Assembly: GCF_017301735.1 (NCBI RefSeq)
Contig: NZ_CP071090.1
Span: forward strand, 3,524,001 to 3,588,000
Length of the DNA: 64,000 nucleotides
From: Pyxidicoccus parkwaysis
GTDB taxonomy: Bacteria; Myxococcota; Myxococcia; Myxococcales; Myxococcaceae
Direction of reading: 5' to 3'
The notes beneath the pieces were generated by a model that saw only the letters and a list, made by a program, of their open reading frames with translations, was not told where the DNA came from and did no database searches. Positions within the stretch are counted from its first letter, which is position 1. Every line of letters begins with the position of its first letter. The position numbers and the translations under genes were made by a program. Below, piece by piece: positions 42,278-51,348 of this stretch.

Positions 42278-43465
42278 ATGAATGTCGTCATCATCGGAGG
42301 AGGCGTTGCCGGCGTCGCCAGTGCGATTGCACTCCGGCAGCAGGGGTTTTCAGTACAGGTGCTGGAGAGGCATCGCGAAAAGACCAACATCGGTGCCGGC
42401 ATCGTCGTGTGGCCGAATGCCGCCTTCGTGCTCGACCGGCTTGGCGTTCTGGCGGAGATGGAGGCGGTCAGCGGACGCCCGGTCGCCATGCGCCGCCGCT
42501 CGAACACCGGCGAGGACCTGGGCTCGCTCGACATCACGCTGATTGACAGCCAGATGGGCTATCCGAGCCTGTCGGTGCTGCGCACCGACTTCCAGGACAT
42601 CTTGCTGCGCCGCCTGTCGTCCCTTGGCGTCGAGGTCGACTACGGCGCTGCGGTCGAGCGTCTCGTCACCTCGGAAGCAGGCATGGCGAGCGTGCGGCTG
42701 GCGACAGGGGAGGTCATCGAGGCCGACATCATCATCGGCGCCGACGGGCGCATGGCCTCGCGTGCGCGCCTCTACGTCAACGGCGACAATGCGCCCGTGT
42801 ATCAAGGCTTCATCAACTGGATTGGCGTGGTTGAGTCCGACGCGCCGATGTTCGACGACATTGCCGTCACCGACTACTGGGGCGTGGGTGAGCGTTTCGG
42901 CATCGTTCCGGTCAGCGCGCACAAGGGGTATTGGGCTGGCGGCGCGGCCAGTATGGCGATTCAGGCCAACGCACCAGACCGATACAAGGCGGAAGTGGAG
43001 GCGCTGTTTGCATCCTGGCCGGAAGCGGTCCGGCGCGTCATCGATGCGACGCCAGCGCAGCGCATCAACAAGATTCACGTGCACGACCACGACCCGATGG
43101 CGCGCTGGCACCGGGACAAAGTGATTGCCATCGGCGATGCCTCACATGCGTCGCTGCCGACCTCGGGGCAGGGTGCCTGCCAGGCACTGGAGGATGGCTG
43201 GCACCTGGCGAACTGCCTGGCCGGCCATCCCGGCGACCCGCGGCGCGCGTTCGAAGCCTTCACCGGACTGCGCTTCGAAAAGACCCGTGGCGTCACCATG
43301 GCCGGACGCGCCATCGCCGCGAGCCTGTTCAGCAGAGACGCGCAGGCCTGTCTGCGCCGTAACGAAGCGAGCAAGGCCAGCGACTTTTCGGCCCTGGCGG
43401 CGGGCATGGCGCGCGGCTGGAGTCAGCACCTGCCGCTCGCGCCGACGCGCAATCAAGGCCTGTAG
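42278..43465 (+). CDS. FAD-dependent monooxygenase (PHBH/salicylate hydroxylase-like)
   Basis: 395 residues. It has the group A flavin monooxygenase motifs: GxGxxG dinucleotide fold near the start (VVIIGGGVAGVASAIAL), the DG motif in IIGADGRMASRAR, and the GD motif in AIGDASHASLP, followed by QGACQALED near the isoalloxazine. Such enzymes hydroxylate aromatics or epoxidise using NAD(P)H and O2. No partner gene identifies the substrate. GGAGCG upstream supports the ATG at 42278. Convergent with the 2OG-oxygenase-like gene, with 5 bases between the stops. Confidence 0.85.
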   Translation: MNVVIIGGGVAGVASAIALRQQGFSVQVLERHREKTNIGAGIVVWPNAAFVLDRLGVLAEMEAVSGRPVAMRRRSNTGEDLGSLDITLIDSQMGYPSLSVLRTDFQDILLRRLSSLGVEVDYGAAVERLVTSEAGMASVRLATGEVIEADIIIGADGRMASRARLYVNGDNAPVYQGFINWIGVVESDAPMFDDIAVTDYWGVGERFGIVPVSAHKGYWAGGAASMAIQANAPDRYKAEVEALFASWPEAVRRVIDATPAQRINKIHVHDHDPMARWHRDKVIAIGDASHASLPTSGQGACQALEDGWHLANCLAGHPGDPRRAFEAFTGLRFEKTRGVTMAGRAIAASLFSRDAQACLRRNEASKASDFSALAAGMARGWSQHLPLAPTRNQGL

Positions 43466-43470
43466 GCGGC

Positions 43471-44469
43471 TCAGGAGCGCCGGAGCTTCGGCTTCGTCTT
43501 CGGCGCTCCCGGAGGCAGCGGCTGGCCGTCCACCTGCTGCCACGGGAACACCCGCAGCGACGGGTCCGAGTCCTCCCGCCAGGCCTTGAGGTGCAGCTGC
43601 TCGATGTCGCGCTCCACCATCTCCCACGAGTAGTCGAACAGCGGGTTGTGCGCGTTGCCGAGCCGGTCGAATACGCGTCGGCGCTCCTCGAAGGACAGCC
43701 GCAGCCAGGTCCGGAAGGTGGGCGCGTCCGCCTCCACCCCCCGGTGCACGCAGTAGCAGTCCATCAGCGTGAGCTCCGCCGGAGCGGGCTGCCAGCGGAA
43801 CCGCTCATCCGTGTCCGCCACCTGCGCGTTCATCTCCCAGAAGAAGTCATGCTTCGTCTCGTCCAGCCCCGAGAAGTCGAAGGGCTGCGGGTAGTACGCG
43901 GTGGGGAGCACGTCCGAGACGGTATAGGTGTGGTTGGTCAGGCACTTGGGCTGCCAGCGGGCTCCCTGGAAACCATCCACGTGGCACGGGGCCTCGCGGT
44001 GCAGGGTGTTGGGCTGCACCGGCCGCTGATCGATGGTCAGGTACGCGTAGTACTCGCCGTGCCGGGAGTGGGCCTTGTGCTCGAAGTCGATGATGCGCTG
44101 AATCGTCGGGGCAAACTGCGCCAGCGCCCTCGGCAGCCGGTACTCGGCCAGGTCCGGAAACTTGATGGGCATGTCGAGGATGCGCACGGCCCCGGGCCGG
44201 GTGAACACCGCAAGCTCCTCCGAGGACAGCACCCCCAGCGACACGGGCCGGCGCGGCACGAGGAACTGGCCCAGGTCCCAGGTGCTGTTGAGCGTGCGAA
44301 TCACCGGCTCCTCCGCGGGCACATGGACTGTGCACCGAGCGGGCTCCGGACGCAGCACGAGCGGCTCCGAGGGGTCGAAGATGGGCACGTCGTAGTGCTT
44401 GCCCCGGTACGACAGTCGCTCCACGCGCAGCACCCCGGGGGCCAGCGTCTTCTCGTCGGCTGATTCCAT
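43471..44469 (-). CDS. Putative 2-oxoglutarate/Fe(II)-dependent oxygenase
   Basis: 332 residues. The Fe(II) facial triad can be proposed as His163, Asp165 (CHVDGFQG) and His242 (CYCVHRGVEAD), and an Arg at 253 or 257 (TFRTWLRLSF) would bind the 2-oxoglutarate carboxylate. This fits the jelly-roll fold of non-heme oxygenases, but the flanking sequence is not from a family I can name. It is the last gene of a three-gene set (Gfo/Idh, Nudix, this), separated by 3 bases from the Nudix stop. Substrate unknown; a small nucleotide- or sugar-modifying route is conceivable. Confidence 0.55.
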   Translation of the reverse strand: MESADEKTLAPGVLRVERLSYRGKHYDVPIFDPSEPLVLRPEPARCTVHVPAEEPVIRTLNSTWDLGQFLVPRRPVSLGVLSSEELAVFTRPGAVRILDMPIKFPDLAEYRLPRALAQFAPTIQRIIDFEHKAHSRHGEYYAYLTIDQRPVQPNTLHREAPCHVDGFQGARWQPKCLTNHTYTVSDVLPTAYYPQPFDFSGLDETKHDFFWEMNAQVADTDERFRWQPAPAELTLMDCYCVHRGVEADAPTFRTWLRLSFEERRRVFDRLGNAHNPLFDYSWEMVERDIEQLHLKAWREDSDPSLRVFPWQQVDGQPLPPGAPKTKPKLRRS

Positions 44470-44472
44470 GGC

Positions 44473-45036
44473 CTAGACCGGGGTGAAGCGGTGGGGACCC
44501 GTGAGGCCCTGGGACTCGAACCACTTCCGGGCCGCCTGGATGTGCAGGGGAAAGGCGAAGACGTCCTCCAGTCCCTGCGGCCCATGGATGACGCCACGCT
44601 CCTGCGACTCGGTGCTCGGCGTGAAGGCCGCGAGCGAGGCGCGCTCGAGCGTCGGCGCCACCGAGAAGAGCAGCACCCGGTTGGGCCGGGGTTCGGTGCT
44701 GGTGAACCACAGCGGCGTGAGCTTCGTCGCGTCCACCGTCACGCCGACCTCCTCGGCCACCTCGCGCGCGCCGCCCACCTGCCACGTCTCGTGCTCCTCC
44801 AGGAAGCCGCCCACCAGGGCCAGCATGCCCTTGCGAGGCTCGATGCCCCGCCGCACCACCAGGAGCCCCGTGCCCTGCTCCGAGCGCACCGGTACGAGCA
44901 CCACGGAGACGGGAATGGGGTTGGCCCACACCGTCACCTTGCATGTGGCGTTGGGGCAGGTGCGCGGATAGGCAAGAGGCTCGGCGTAGGCGGTACCGCA
45001 GAACGAGCAGAAGCGATCCTTCACGGGAGGAGGCAT
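44473..45036 (-). CDS. Nudix hydrolase with N-terminal zinc ribbon (NudC-like)
   Basis: 187 residues. The N-terminal zinc ribbon (FCSFCGTAYAEPLAYPRTCP, then ATC) is followed by a Nudix domain with a near-complete box: GGFLEEHETWQVGGAREVAEE, in which the GX5E...REUXEE core is present. Zinc-ribbon plus Nudix is the layout of NADH pyrophosphatase, but the protein is short, so a smaller nucleotide or dinucleotide pyrophosphatase is possible. GGAGCT precedes the ATG at 45036. It lies 3 bases upstream of the 2OG-oxygenase-like gene. Confidence 0.8.
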   Translation of the reverse strand: MPPPVKDRFCSFCGTAYAEPLAYPRTCPNATCKVTVWANPIPVSVVLVPVRSEQGTGLLVVRRGIEPRKGMLALVGGFLEEHETWQVGGAREVAEEVGVTVDATKLTPLWFTSTEPRPNRVLLFSVAPTLERASLAAFTPSTESQERGVIHGPQGLEDVFAFPLHIQAARKWFESQGLTGPHRFTPV

Positions 45037-45077
45037 CAGGAGCTCCAGGGCAAGAGCGGGGAGGCCGCTCGGCCATC

Positions 45078-46073
45078 CTACCCCTTGGACGCTCCCGCAT
45101 GCGCGGCCGGTCCGAGCTGCTCGAGCCACCGCACGTTGCGCAGCCCATCCTCTCCGCTGGCCGAGGGCTCGCTGCCGTCCCGGAGCGCGGTGAGGAAGGC
45201 ACGCAGCTGCTCGCGGTAGGGGTCCACGGTGGTAAAGGGCACGGCCCGCGGCTCCTCCCGGGGAGCGCGCCACGTCAGGGTGCCAGCGCCACGCGCGCCC
45301 AGGGTGCCGAGCGCCTCCAGCTCACCGGCGGTGCCCACGATTGAGATGCGGGACACGGTGCGCAGCTCCACCGACACGAACACGTGCACGAGCAGTCCTC
45401 CGTCTCCGCGCAGGAGGACCTCCGCGGCCCGGTCGACACCGTCCTCGGGCCACAGGCTGGCGGAGGCAACGGTGAGCGGCCGGTCCACCAGCCACCCGGC
45501 GAGGTCCAGCGCATGGGTTCCCAGCGCGGCCAGGCTCCACCACCGGGCGCCGTGTCCCTGTGCGCGCCAGCCCTGGCTCGCCGGGTCCGGCCACGTCCAG
45601 CGGAGGTCGACATGCCGGACGGTGCCCACGCGCTCGGCCAGCTCCGCGCGCATCAGCCGGTGCCCGGCATGGTGACGCAGGTGGTAGCCCACGCCCAGGT
45701 GCACGCCCGCCGCGCGACACGCGTCCCAGGCTGCCTGCGCGGACACCCCGTCCAGGGCCAGGGGCTTCTCACACAGCACGTGCACGCCCGCCGCGGCACA
45801 GGCCCGCACCTGCTCCGCGTGCAACCCATCCGGTGTGGCGAGAATCAGCGCGTCACAGGCACGGGAGGCAAGGAGCGCCTCGAGGCTGTCGAACGCGCCG
45901 ATTCCCGCCGGAGCCGCGACGGAGGCAGCGAAGGCGGCCATTCGGGCGGCGTCCCTCGCGCACAGCGCCGTCCACTGGCAAAGGCCCTCGGCCTGAAGCG
46001 CGTCCAGGGCCCGCGCATGGTGCCGGCCCGCGTCTCCAAGGCCCACGAGTCCCAGTCGAGGCAGCGGCTTCAC
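45078..46073 (-). CDS. Gfo/Idh/MocA-family oxidoreductase
   Basis: 331 residues. It has the Rossmann fold GLVGLGDAGRHHARAL near the start, then CEKPLAL (nicotinamide/substrate-contacting Lys and Pro), and the catalytic His segment (SLAALGTHALDLAGWLV) in the C-terminal domain. These dehydrogenases act on sugars and cyclitols with NAD(P). A GTG at 46073 is the start: GGAGGA 8 bases upstream of it identifies the site, whereas the in-frame ATG at 46109 has none. It may form an operon with the Nudix gene, 41 bases downstream. Confidence 0.83.
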   Translation of the reverse strand: MKPLPRLGLVGLGDAGRHHARALDALQAEGLCQWTALCARDAARMAAFAASVAAPAGIGAFDSLEALLASRACDALILATPDGLHAEQVRACAAAGVHVLCEKPLALDGVSAQAAWDACRAAGVHLGVGYHLRHHAGHRLMRAELAERVGTVRHVDLRWTWPDPASQGWRAQGHGARWWSLAALGTHALDLAGWLVDRPLTVASASLWPEDGVDRAAEVLLRGDGGLLVHVFVSVELRTVSRISIVGTAGELEALGTLGARGAGTLTWRAPREEPRAVPFTTVDPYREQLRAFLTALRDGSEPSASGEDGLRNVRWLEQLGPAAHAGASKG

Positions 46074-46228
46074 AGCACGTCCTCCGCGAAGTACTCCATC
46101 ACACCGCATCCAGAGCGTAGCAATCCGAGAATCGCTTGGGTGAGGGCCGGGCTCCCGCCGCGTCCCGCTCGCCTGTCAGTGGGTCATGTCATGAATCAGC
46201 GCTCGCTGATTCCGCCAAGGAGCAGTCC

Positions 46229-46888
46229 ATGGATGCCTCTCCTCTCGCCGAGAGTCCGGCCCCGCCACCGCACCCGTTCGTCCAGAAGCTCCGGATGCAT
46301 CGGGAGTTCTTTCACCGCACCCTGGAATGTTTCAGGGATGAGGACGCCAACTGCCGGGTGACTCCCGAGGCGATGACGGCCGCGGGCCAGGTGCTGCACG
46401 CGGCGGCGGCCATCGAGTTCTTCCTCTCGGGCTTGTTCGGTGTGTTCGAGGGCTGGTCCCTGATGTCGCAACGCCCGCCGGGCTTCGTCGACATGTCATG
46501 GACAGAGGGCGCCAACACCAGTCCCGAGGCGCGCAACACTTCTCCCGATGTGCAGGAGGCCGGCCGCTCGCTCAAGAAGGCGCTGGAGCTGTTCGACCGG
46601 TCGATGGACTCCGCCAGCGCGATGTTCGGCGCCAGGACGATGGAAGAGCTCACGCAGGTGCCCCTGCCGCCCACTCCCTTCTTTCCGCCGTGGTTCACGG
46701 CAGCGCATGTCTTTGAAATCATGATTGACCACACGGCACATCACCGGGGCGCGTTGACACAATACGCGCGCTTCCTGGGGCGGGAGCCGAAGATTCCCTA
46801 CTTCGACATGGCCGAGGCGCTCCACGAGGCCATGCTCATGGCCGGCCGGGAGTCAGGAGCTGAAGCCCCGGCGGCGGCCAGCAGGTAG
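46229..46888 (+). CDS. DinB-like four-helix protein
   Basis: 219 residues. The pattern of helices with His-bearing loops, MHREFFHRTLECF near the start, VLHAAAAIEFFLSGLF in the middle, and EIMIDHTAHHRGALTQYARFL near the end, matches DinB/YfiT metal-binding proteins, where His residues bind a divalent ion. Some members use thiols such as bacillithiol as cosubstrate. The ATG at 46229 has AAGGAG 8 bases upstream. Function unknown, often a stress-related transferase. Confidence 0.75.
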   Translation: MDASPLAESPAPPPHPFVQKLRMHREFFHRTLECFRDEDANCRVTPEAMTAAGQVLHAAAAIEFFLSGLFGVFEGWSLMSQRPPGFVDMSWTEGANTSPEARNTSPDVQEAGRSLKKALELFDRSMDSASAMFGARTMEELTQVPLPPTPFFPPWFTAAHVFEIMIDHTAHHRGALTQYARFLGREPKIPYFDMAEALHEAMLMAGRESGAEAPAAASR

Positions 46889-46919
46889 ACAGGGGAAGCA
46901 CCGACGGCGGGGCGCGCGC

Positions 46920-47426
46920 TCAGGGCTCGCGAGCCAGGGGCGCGGCGGTCCTCGGCGCACCGGTGCGCAGCCTCACCACCTGGAAGGCCGTGCCGACGAG
47001 GAAGAGGACCAGCAGGACGCCCAGAGTGCCCTGGACGGCGGGGGACTCGGGACCGGTGGCGAGCGGCTGGCCCGCGGGGAGCCGCGTCAGCGTCTCGACG
47101 GTGCCGGGAATCAGCAGCACCAGGAAGCTGGCGGACATGGCGAGGGTCTGCACGTACGGCGCGCCGTTGCCGAGCCAGCCCAGGCGCGGAGCCAGGACGG
47201 CCAGTCCCATGAGCACCAGGGCGAAGATGCCGAGCGCATGGCCCGGGTTGAAGCCGCCGGCGCGAGACAGCCCGAAGGAGGTGACAATCGACGCCACCAT
47301 GGTGAGCAGGTACAGCCCGCCGACGCGGGTGCCCGGGTTGATTCTGCCGTCGCGCAGGAAGGCCCAGAGTCCGAAGAGAATGGGAAGCACGCTGAGCGCC
47401 GTGTGGATGATGCCGAGGGTCGACAT
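46920..47426 (-). CDS. Membrane protein of four helices, unknown
   Basis: 168 residues, mostly four hydrophobic helices with short loops (STLGIIHTALSVLPILFGLW, GLYLLTMVASIVTSFGLS, FALVLMGLAVLAP, AMSASFLVLLIPGTVETL) and a fifth near the C-terminus. The start MSTLGIIH and the general layout recall DUF2306-like small membrane proteins. It lies 93 bases downstream of the ECF sigma factor on the same strand and may be co-transcribed; that would make it a candidate sigma regulator or target, but it has no anti-sigma features. Confidence 0.5.
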   Translation of the reverse strand: MSTLGIIHTALSVLPILFGLWAFLRDGRINPGTRVGGLYLLTMVASIVTSFGLSRAGGFNPGHALGIFALVLMGLAVLAPRLGWLGNGAPYVQTLAMSASFLVLLIPGTVETLTRLPAGQPLATGPESPAVQGTLGVLLVLFLVGTAFQVVRLRTGAPRTAAPLAREP

Positions 47427-47519
47427 GGGAGTTCTCCAGTGGAGCGGGTAGGGATGAGGCAAGCCACGGCCGTCTCCCGTGGCAGGAGCGGTGGAGTCCG
47501 GCGTGGCTGAAGGAGGGAA

Positions 47520-48038
47520 TCAGGCCAGCAGGTATTCGCGAACCATCACGCGGGCGCGGTGCAGGCGGCTCTTCACGGCGGGCGAGTCCAGCCCGAGCCG
47601 CTCACCAATCTCGCGGATGGACAGCTCTTCGAAGTCACGCAGCAGCAGCACCTGGAGGTAATGAGGCGGCAGCGACTCCAGGGCGGACGCCATGTCGAGC
47701 TTCAGGGACTCGGGCGTATGGGTGGCCATCCACGCGTCGACGGCCGCCTCCTCGTAGGGGTCCTGGCGGAGGACGCTGCGGCCCAGGCGCCGGCACTCGC
47801 GCTGGACGACCTTGAACAGCCAGCTCGAGAAGGAAGTCAGCTTCCGGACCGAGCGCAGGTGCCGCGCGAGCACGAGCAGGGCCTCCTGCACCGCATCGTC
47901 GACATCGCTGATGAAGCAGCGCTGCTGGGCGTAGCGCCGGATGTCGGGCCGGTACACCTCCAGGAGGCGGGCCAGCGAATCAACATCTCCGGCATGGGCC
48001 GAGAGGAGCAATGCCTCCGTGTGGGTGGGTGAAGTCAT
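47520..48038 (-). CDS. ECF-type RNA polymerase sigma factor
   Basis: 172 residues. Region 2 is visible as RDVDDAVQEA-like sequence (ISDVDDAVQEALLVLARHL), and region 4 as SIREIGERLGLDSPAVKSRL, followed by HRARVMVREYLLA. That length and layout are typical of sigma-70 ECF factors. No anti-sigma factor with a recognisable ZAS motif lies next to it. The start at 48038 (MTSPTHTEALLLS) is chosen; an open frame continues upstream to 48191 but reads as non-protein sequence. Confidence 0.85.
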   Translation of the reverse strand: MTSPTHTEALLLSAHAGDVDSLARLLEVYRPDIRRYAQQRCFISDVDDAVQEALLVLARHLRSVRKLTSFSSWLFKVVQRECRRLGRSVLRQDPYEEAAVDAWMATHTPESLKLDMASALESLPPHYLQVLLLRDFEELSIREIGERLGLDSPAVKSRLHRARVMVREYLLA

Positions 48039-48486
48039 GACGCCCGGGACCTTGCATGCCGTGGCGGGGAAAATCCCCGCACGCCCTAAAGAGGCGGGGA
48101 GGGGGCAAATCGATTCGCGGCGGGTGATTTTTTCCCGGCGCCCAGGGCCCGGGGCTGCAAGCCCCTGAGATTCCGAGGACTCGAGGACCACGACGGCTGA
48201 GCTCCGCCGGCCTCAGGAGCCGTGTTGATGCGTAGCGTCGTGAACGCCGCCGTATGCCGCTGTCCCAGGCCCTGCCGAGGCTGAGCCCGGAGCGGGCCAA
48301 GGGCTGGGACGACTTCTTCGCTCGCAACGGGAACAACTTCGAGAACAGCGGGTGAGGCGGACGCCATCACTGCTCAGGCGCCTTGACGTGTGCATGACGC
48401 AGCGACCGGATTCTGGGTAGGCACAGTCCTCCGCGCGCCTCGCTCACTCGCCTTGACGCGCTGTCGATGGTGGCCTTGACTCGCTC
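48039..48486. other. Intergenic region upstream of the ECF gene
   Basis: About 450 bases. A GGGGCT-GCA-AGCCCC hairpin lies near 48150. A 33-codon frame at 48253-48354 (ending RNGNNFENSG) may be a fragment of a lost gene but is too short to assign. No RNA gene seen. Confidence 0.4.
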
Positions 48487-49521
48487 ATGGCCGTGGAGCT
48501 CCGACACCTCTCCCCACCCGCCTGGTCGGCGTTCAAGTCCTGGCTGCTCAAGTTGCACGGCGTTCCCATCTCCCACCTCCGGCTCCTGACCGGCGGCTGT
48601 CCGGCGCAGGAGCTGCCCGCGCTCGCGAAGGAGCTCGAGCGAGTGCGGGCTGACTTCAAGAAGCGCCCCAACGAAGTCTCTGCCCCCGCGGACGAGCGCC
48701 TCCGGACGGACTACGCGGCGCTCGGGGTGCCCTGGTCCGCGTGGAGCGAGGTGGCGCGCGAAGTCCAGCGCGACCTGAAGCGCAAACGGTACGCGCGCTG
48801 GACGGGGGCGGATGCGCTCGAGTTCCCCGAGGGGCCTTCCGCCGAGGACCTGGTGACCGTCGTGTTGTTCGGAGGCGTGGAGCAGGCACGGCTCCATCTG
48901 CTGCGCCGCGCGTCGCTCGCCGCGGGCTCGCTCGAGGCGCTGTGGTGCCGCTGGCTGGCGGGTGAGCCGCTCGAACCCGAGACGCTGCGCGCGTTCGCGG
49001 GTGCGCCGGAGCGACTCGCCGAGCCCCTCTACACTCCAGGCATCGAGGAGGTGCTGCCGTTGTTCTTCGTCGAGCCCGACCCCGCACGCGCCGAGCGAGC
49101 GCTGGAGGTGGCCTCGGCCCGGATGGGCTCATCCCGCTCGCAACCGTTGATGGACTTCCTGCGCTCCCTGCTCGGCCTGTGGCGTCAGGACACGTTGGTG
49201 GAGGAGGTGAGGGCGCGCTTCGATACGAGTGTCGCGACCGTCTCACCCTCCGAGGTCGCCCGTCTGACTGCGCCCGCCTATCTGTATGGCCGATACATCG
49301 AGGCACTCCCCCCGCACGCGCTGCTGGAGCGGGTGGGCTCGCGTCTCGAGCGCATCGCCGTGCCTGCCCGGGTTGCCGATGTCGAGCCCGTCATGGCGGC
49401 CCTCGCCGCGCTCGAGGAGTTGACGGCCATGGGCCTGGGCCTCCGCGTGGAGCAGAGGCCCGGGGAGGTGCTCCTCTCCGCACAGGAGCCGGAGACCGGG
49501 GGAGGGGACGAGTTCCTGTAG
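48487..49521 (+). CDS. Hypothetical protein, helical and acidic
   Basis: 344 residues, Ala/Leu/Glu-rich, soluble, with no signal peptide or transmembrane segment. Regular helices (PAWSAFKSWLLKLHG, LPALAKELERVRADFKKR) suggest a HEAT- or TPR-like fold. No recognised family or motif. It is followed by a convergent YCII-tandem gene 56 bases away, with a small GC-rich hairpin in the gap. Confidence 0.5.
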   Translation: MAVELRHLSPPAWSAFKSWLLKLHGVPISHLRLLTGGCPAQELPALAKELERVRADFKKRPNEVSAPADERLRTDYAALGVPWSAWSEVAREVQRDLKRKRYARWTGADALEFPEGPSAEDLVTVVLFGGVEQARLHLLRRASLAAGSLEALWCRWLAGEPLEPETLRAFAGAPERLAEPLYTPGIEEVLPLFFVEPDPARAERALEVASARMGSSRSQPLMDFLRSLLGLWRQDTLVEEVRARFDTSVATVSPSEVARLTAPAYLYGRYIEALPPHALLERVGSRLERIAVPARVADVEPVMAALAALEELTAMGLGLRVEQRPGEVLLSAQEPETGGGDEFL

Positions 49522-49577
49522 CCGGAGCATCAAAACGCGGGCCCCTCTGGGGGCTCCAGCAGGGCGCCGCGGCCTGA

Positions 49578-50303
49578 TCATCCCTCCGACATCTGCCGCA
49601 CCTCGATTTCGTTCACCTTCACGACCTCGCCGAAACGAACCGCCCAATCAATTGCGGCCGCCTTCGACGGCAGGTCGAGAATCGCGTAGCCGGCGATGAG
49701 CTCCTTCGACTCCGTGAACGGCCCGTCCATCACCGTGGACTTGCCGCCTTTGAAGCGGATACGCGCGCCTTTCTTCGTGCTCGCGAGGCCGCCGGTTGCC
49801 TGGAGGACGCCCGCCTTCGTCATCTCGTCGATGAGCGCATCCAGCTTCGCCTTCGTATGCGGATCTGGCGGCGCTTCATTCTCCGCGCGCTCGTCCGCCT
49901 TGTGCATCGCCAGGAAGCGGAGCGGCGCATTCTCCGGCTTCGGCATCATGCCGAGGTCCCACGCCTCGTTGACCGCGCCCAGGAAGAGCTCCACGTCGCC
50001 CAGCACGGCGGCGAGCTTGTCGCACCACGAGATTGCCTCCTCCTTCGAGCGCACGCGCATGAGCGCGAAGCCGGCAGGAAGCTCCCGGGCATCGGTGAAG
50101 GGGCCGTTCGTCATCGTCCGTTTGCCGCTCTTGTAGACGATGTGCACCCGCTGTGACGAAGGCTTGAGCCCTTCGCCCGAGACGAAGACCTTCTCCTTCG
50201 AGCCCTCTTCGATGAGCTTGCCGACGCCCTCGATGATCGCCGGCTCCGGCGGGAGCCCCTTCTCCATCTCGTCCGTCATCTTGTGCATGACCATGAATCG
50301 CAT
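49578..50303 (-). CDS. Tandem YCII-domain protein
   Basis: 241 residues made of two similar YCII/DGPF-type units. Each begins with an RFMVMHK or RFLAMHK motif (residues about 2-8 and about 127-133), has an FTDARELPAGFAL or FTESKELIAGYAI segment, and a Glu/Trp-containing region near the end (ISWCDKL, IDWAVRF). YCII proteins are small barrel proteins, often paired with ECF sigma factors in Gram-positives, with no established catalysis. GAGGAG precedes the ATG at 50303. The next gene on the same strand is an alpha/beta hydrolase. Confidence 0.8.
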   Translation of the reverse strand: MRFMVMHKMTDEMEKGLPPEPAIIEGVGKLIEEGSKEKVFVSGEGLKPSSQRVHIVYKSGKRTMTNGPFTDARELPAGFALMRVRSKEEAISWCDKLAAVLGDVELFLGAVNEAWDLGMMPKPENAPLRFLAMHKADERAENEAPPDPHTKAKLDALIDEMTKAGVLQATGGLASTKKGARIRFKGGKSTVMDGPFTESKELIAGYAILDLPSKAAAIDWAVRFGEVVKVNEIEVRQMSEG

Positions 50304-50427
50304 TGAGCTCACTCCTCGGTTCGAGCTCGGCCTTGTGCCTCGCTCCAGAATCATGACGAATCAGTGTGCCCCGGATCGACACGCCCGCACGACTTTCCGC
50401 TGAACGAAGGTTTCCTCGGTTGCCTCG

Positions 50428-51348
50428 TCAGTGCATGTAGCGCTCGAAGAAGTCCCTCACCACGGGTGCCCAGCGGAACACCGGGTCGGTCTTGGTCACG
50501 AAATCGCCGTGCACATCATCCGGCGCGGCGACGACCGGCGGGAATATCGCCGCCTGGTACTGATGGTTGCCACTCAGCGCAGCCATTTCGGAAAGCACCA
50601 TCGTCGGTTTCAGCGTCTGCCCGTTGCTGGGTTGCAGGAAGAAGATCGGCATCTTGCGGTGCTTCACCGCGTCGAGGAGCGGCTCTTTCCATGCGCCGCC
50701 GTCGTCGCCCCACGACAGCTCAGCACCCTGGATGTCGGCGGTCACTTCGGGGTTGCGCTTGAACGACTCGGCTGACGAGAACACCGCGAGCGCACCGCCG
50801 AAGGAGTGACCCATGACCGCGATGTGGTCCACCTGCTTGTTGCCATCGAACTTGAAGCGAGCGAGAAAATCGATCGCGTGCTCCACGTCGTGGATCTGAT
50901 ATTTGCGCAGGTACTCGACCCGCCGTTCGTCCTTCGGGCCACCCTGTTCCTCGGCCCAGTCGTCGATGTACTTGCCCGTGTTGTTGATGCCGGGCCCGGT
51001 GTGGCCACTGCGCAGCGGCGCAAACACGACCCAGCCCGCGGCCAGGAAGCTGTATGCAATGGCGCACGGCTCACTGCGCTCCCGGTGATGGCCGTGGAGG
51101 AAGATGACGGCGTGGTTCTTGTTGGGGGTTTTGCTGAGGCCTTGCGGCACGTAGAGCCAGCCGCTCAAGCTGCACCGCTTGCCATCCTTTGTACATTTGT
51201 GGTCGCCGGGCTGCGTGGGCGGACCCGAGAAGTATTCGACCTTTTGCATGGTGGCACCGGTGGGCAACTCCGGGCAGGTGGTGGCACAGGCGGCCCGGCT
51301 GCTGAACGCGCACGCCAGGAGCGCCGCGGTGACTGCAAGCGATTTCAT
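50428..51348 (-). CDS. Secreted alpha/beta hydrolase (dienelactone-hydrolase-like)
   Basis: 306 residues. A signal peptide (LAVTAALLACAFSSRAACA) is followed by an alpha/beta hydrolase core: AVIFLHGHHRERSEPCAI (oxyanion loop), the nucleophile motif AVMGHSFGGAL and the late His in DDVHGDF. The region DERRVEYLRKYQIHDVEHAI carries an insertion between. It likely hydrolyses an ester or amide outside the cytoplasm; substrate unknown. The start ATG at 51348 has no strong ribosome site. Confidence 0.78.
   Translation of the reverse strand: MKSLAVTAALLACAFSSRAACATTCPELPTGATMQKVEYFSGPPTQPGDHKCTKDGKRCSLSGWLYVPQGLSKTPNKNHAVIFLHGHHRERSEPCAIAYSFLAAGWVVFAPLRSGHTGPGINNTGKYIDDWAEEQGGPKDERRVEYLRKYQIHDVEHAIDFLARFKFDGNKQVDHIAVMGHSFGGALAVFSSAESFKRNPEVTADIQGAELSWGDDGGAWKEPLLDAVKHRKMPIFFLQPSNGQTLKPTMVLSEMAALSGNHQYQAAIFPPVVAAPDDVHGDFVTKTDPVFRWAPVVRDFFERYMH

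Noticed and set aside
49541..49554. Terminator between the 48487 and 49578 genes
   Set aside because: GCCCC-TCTG-GGGGC is only a 5-bp stem and could be chance in GC-rich sequence.
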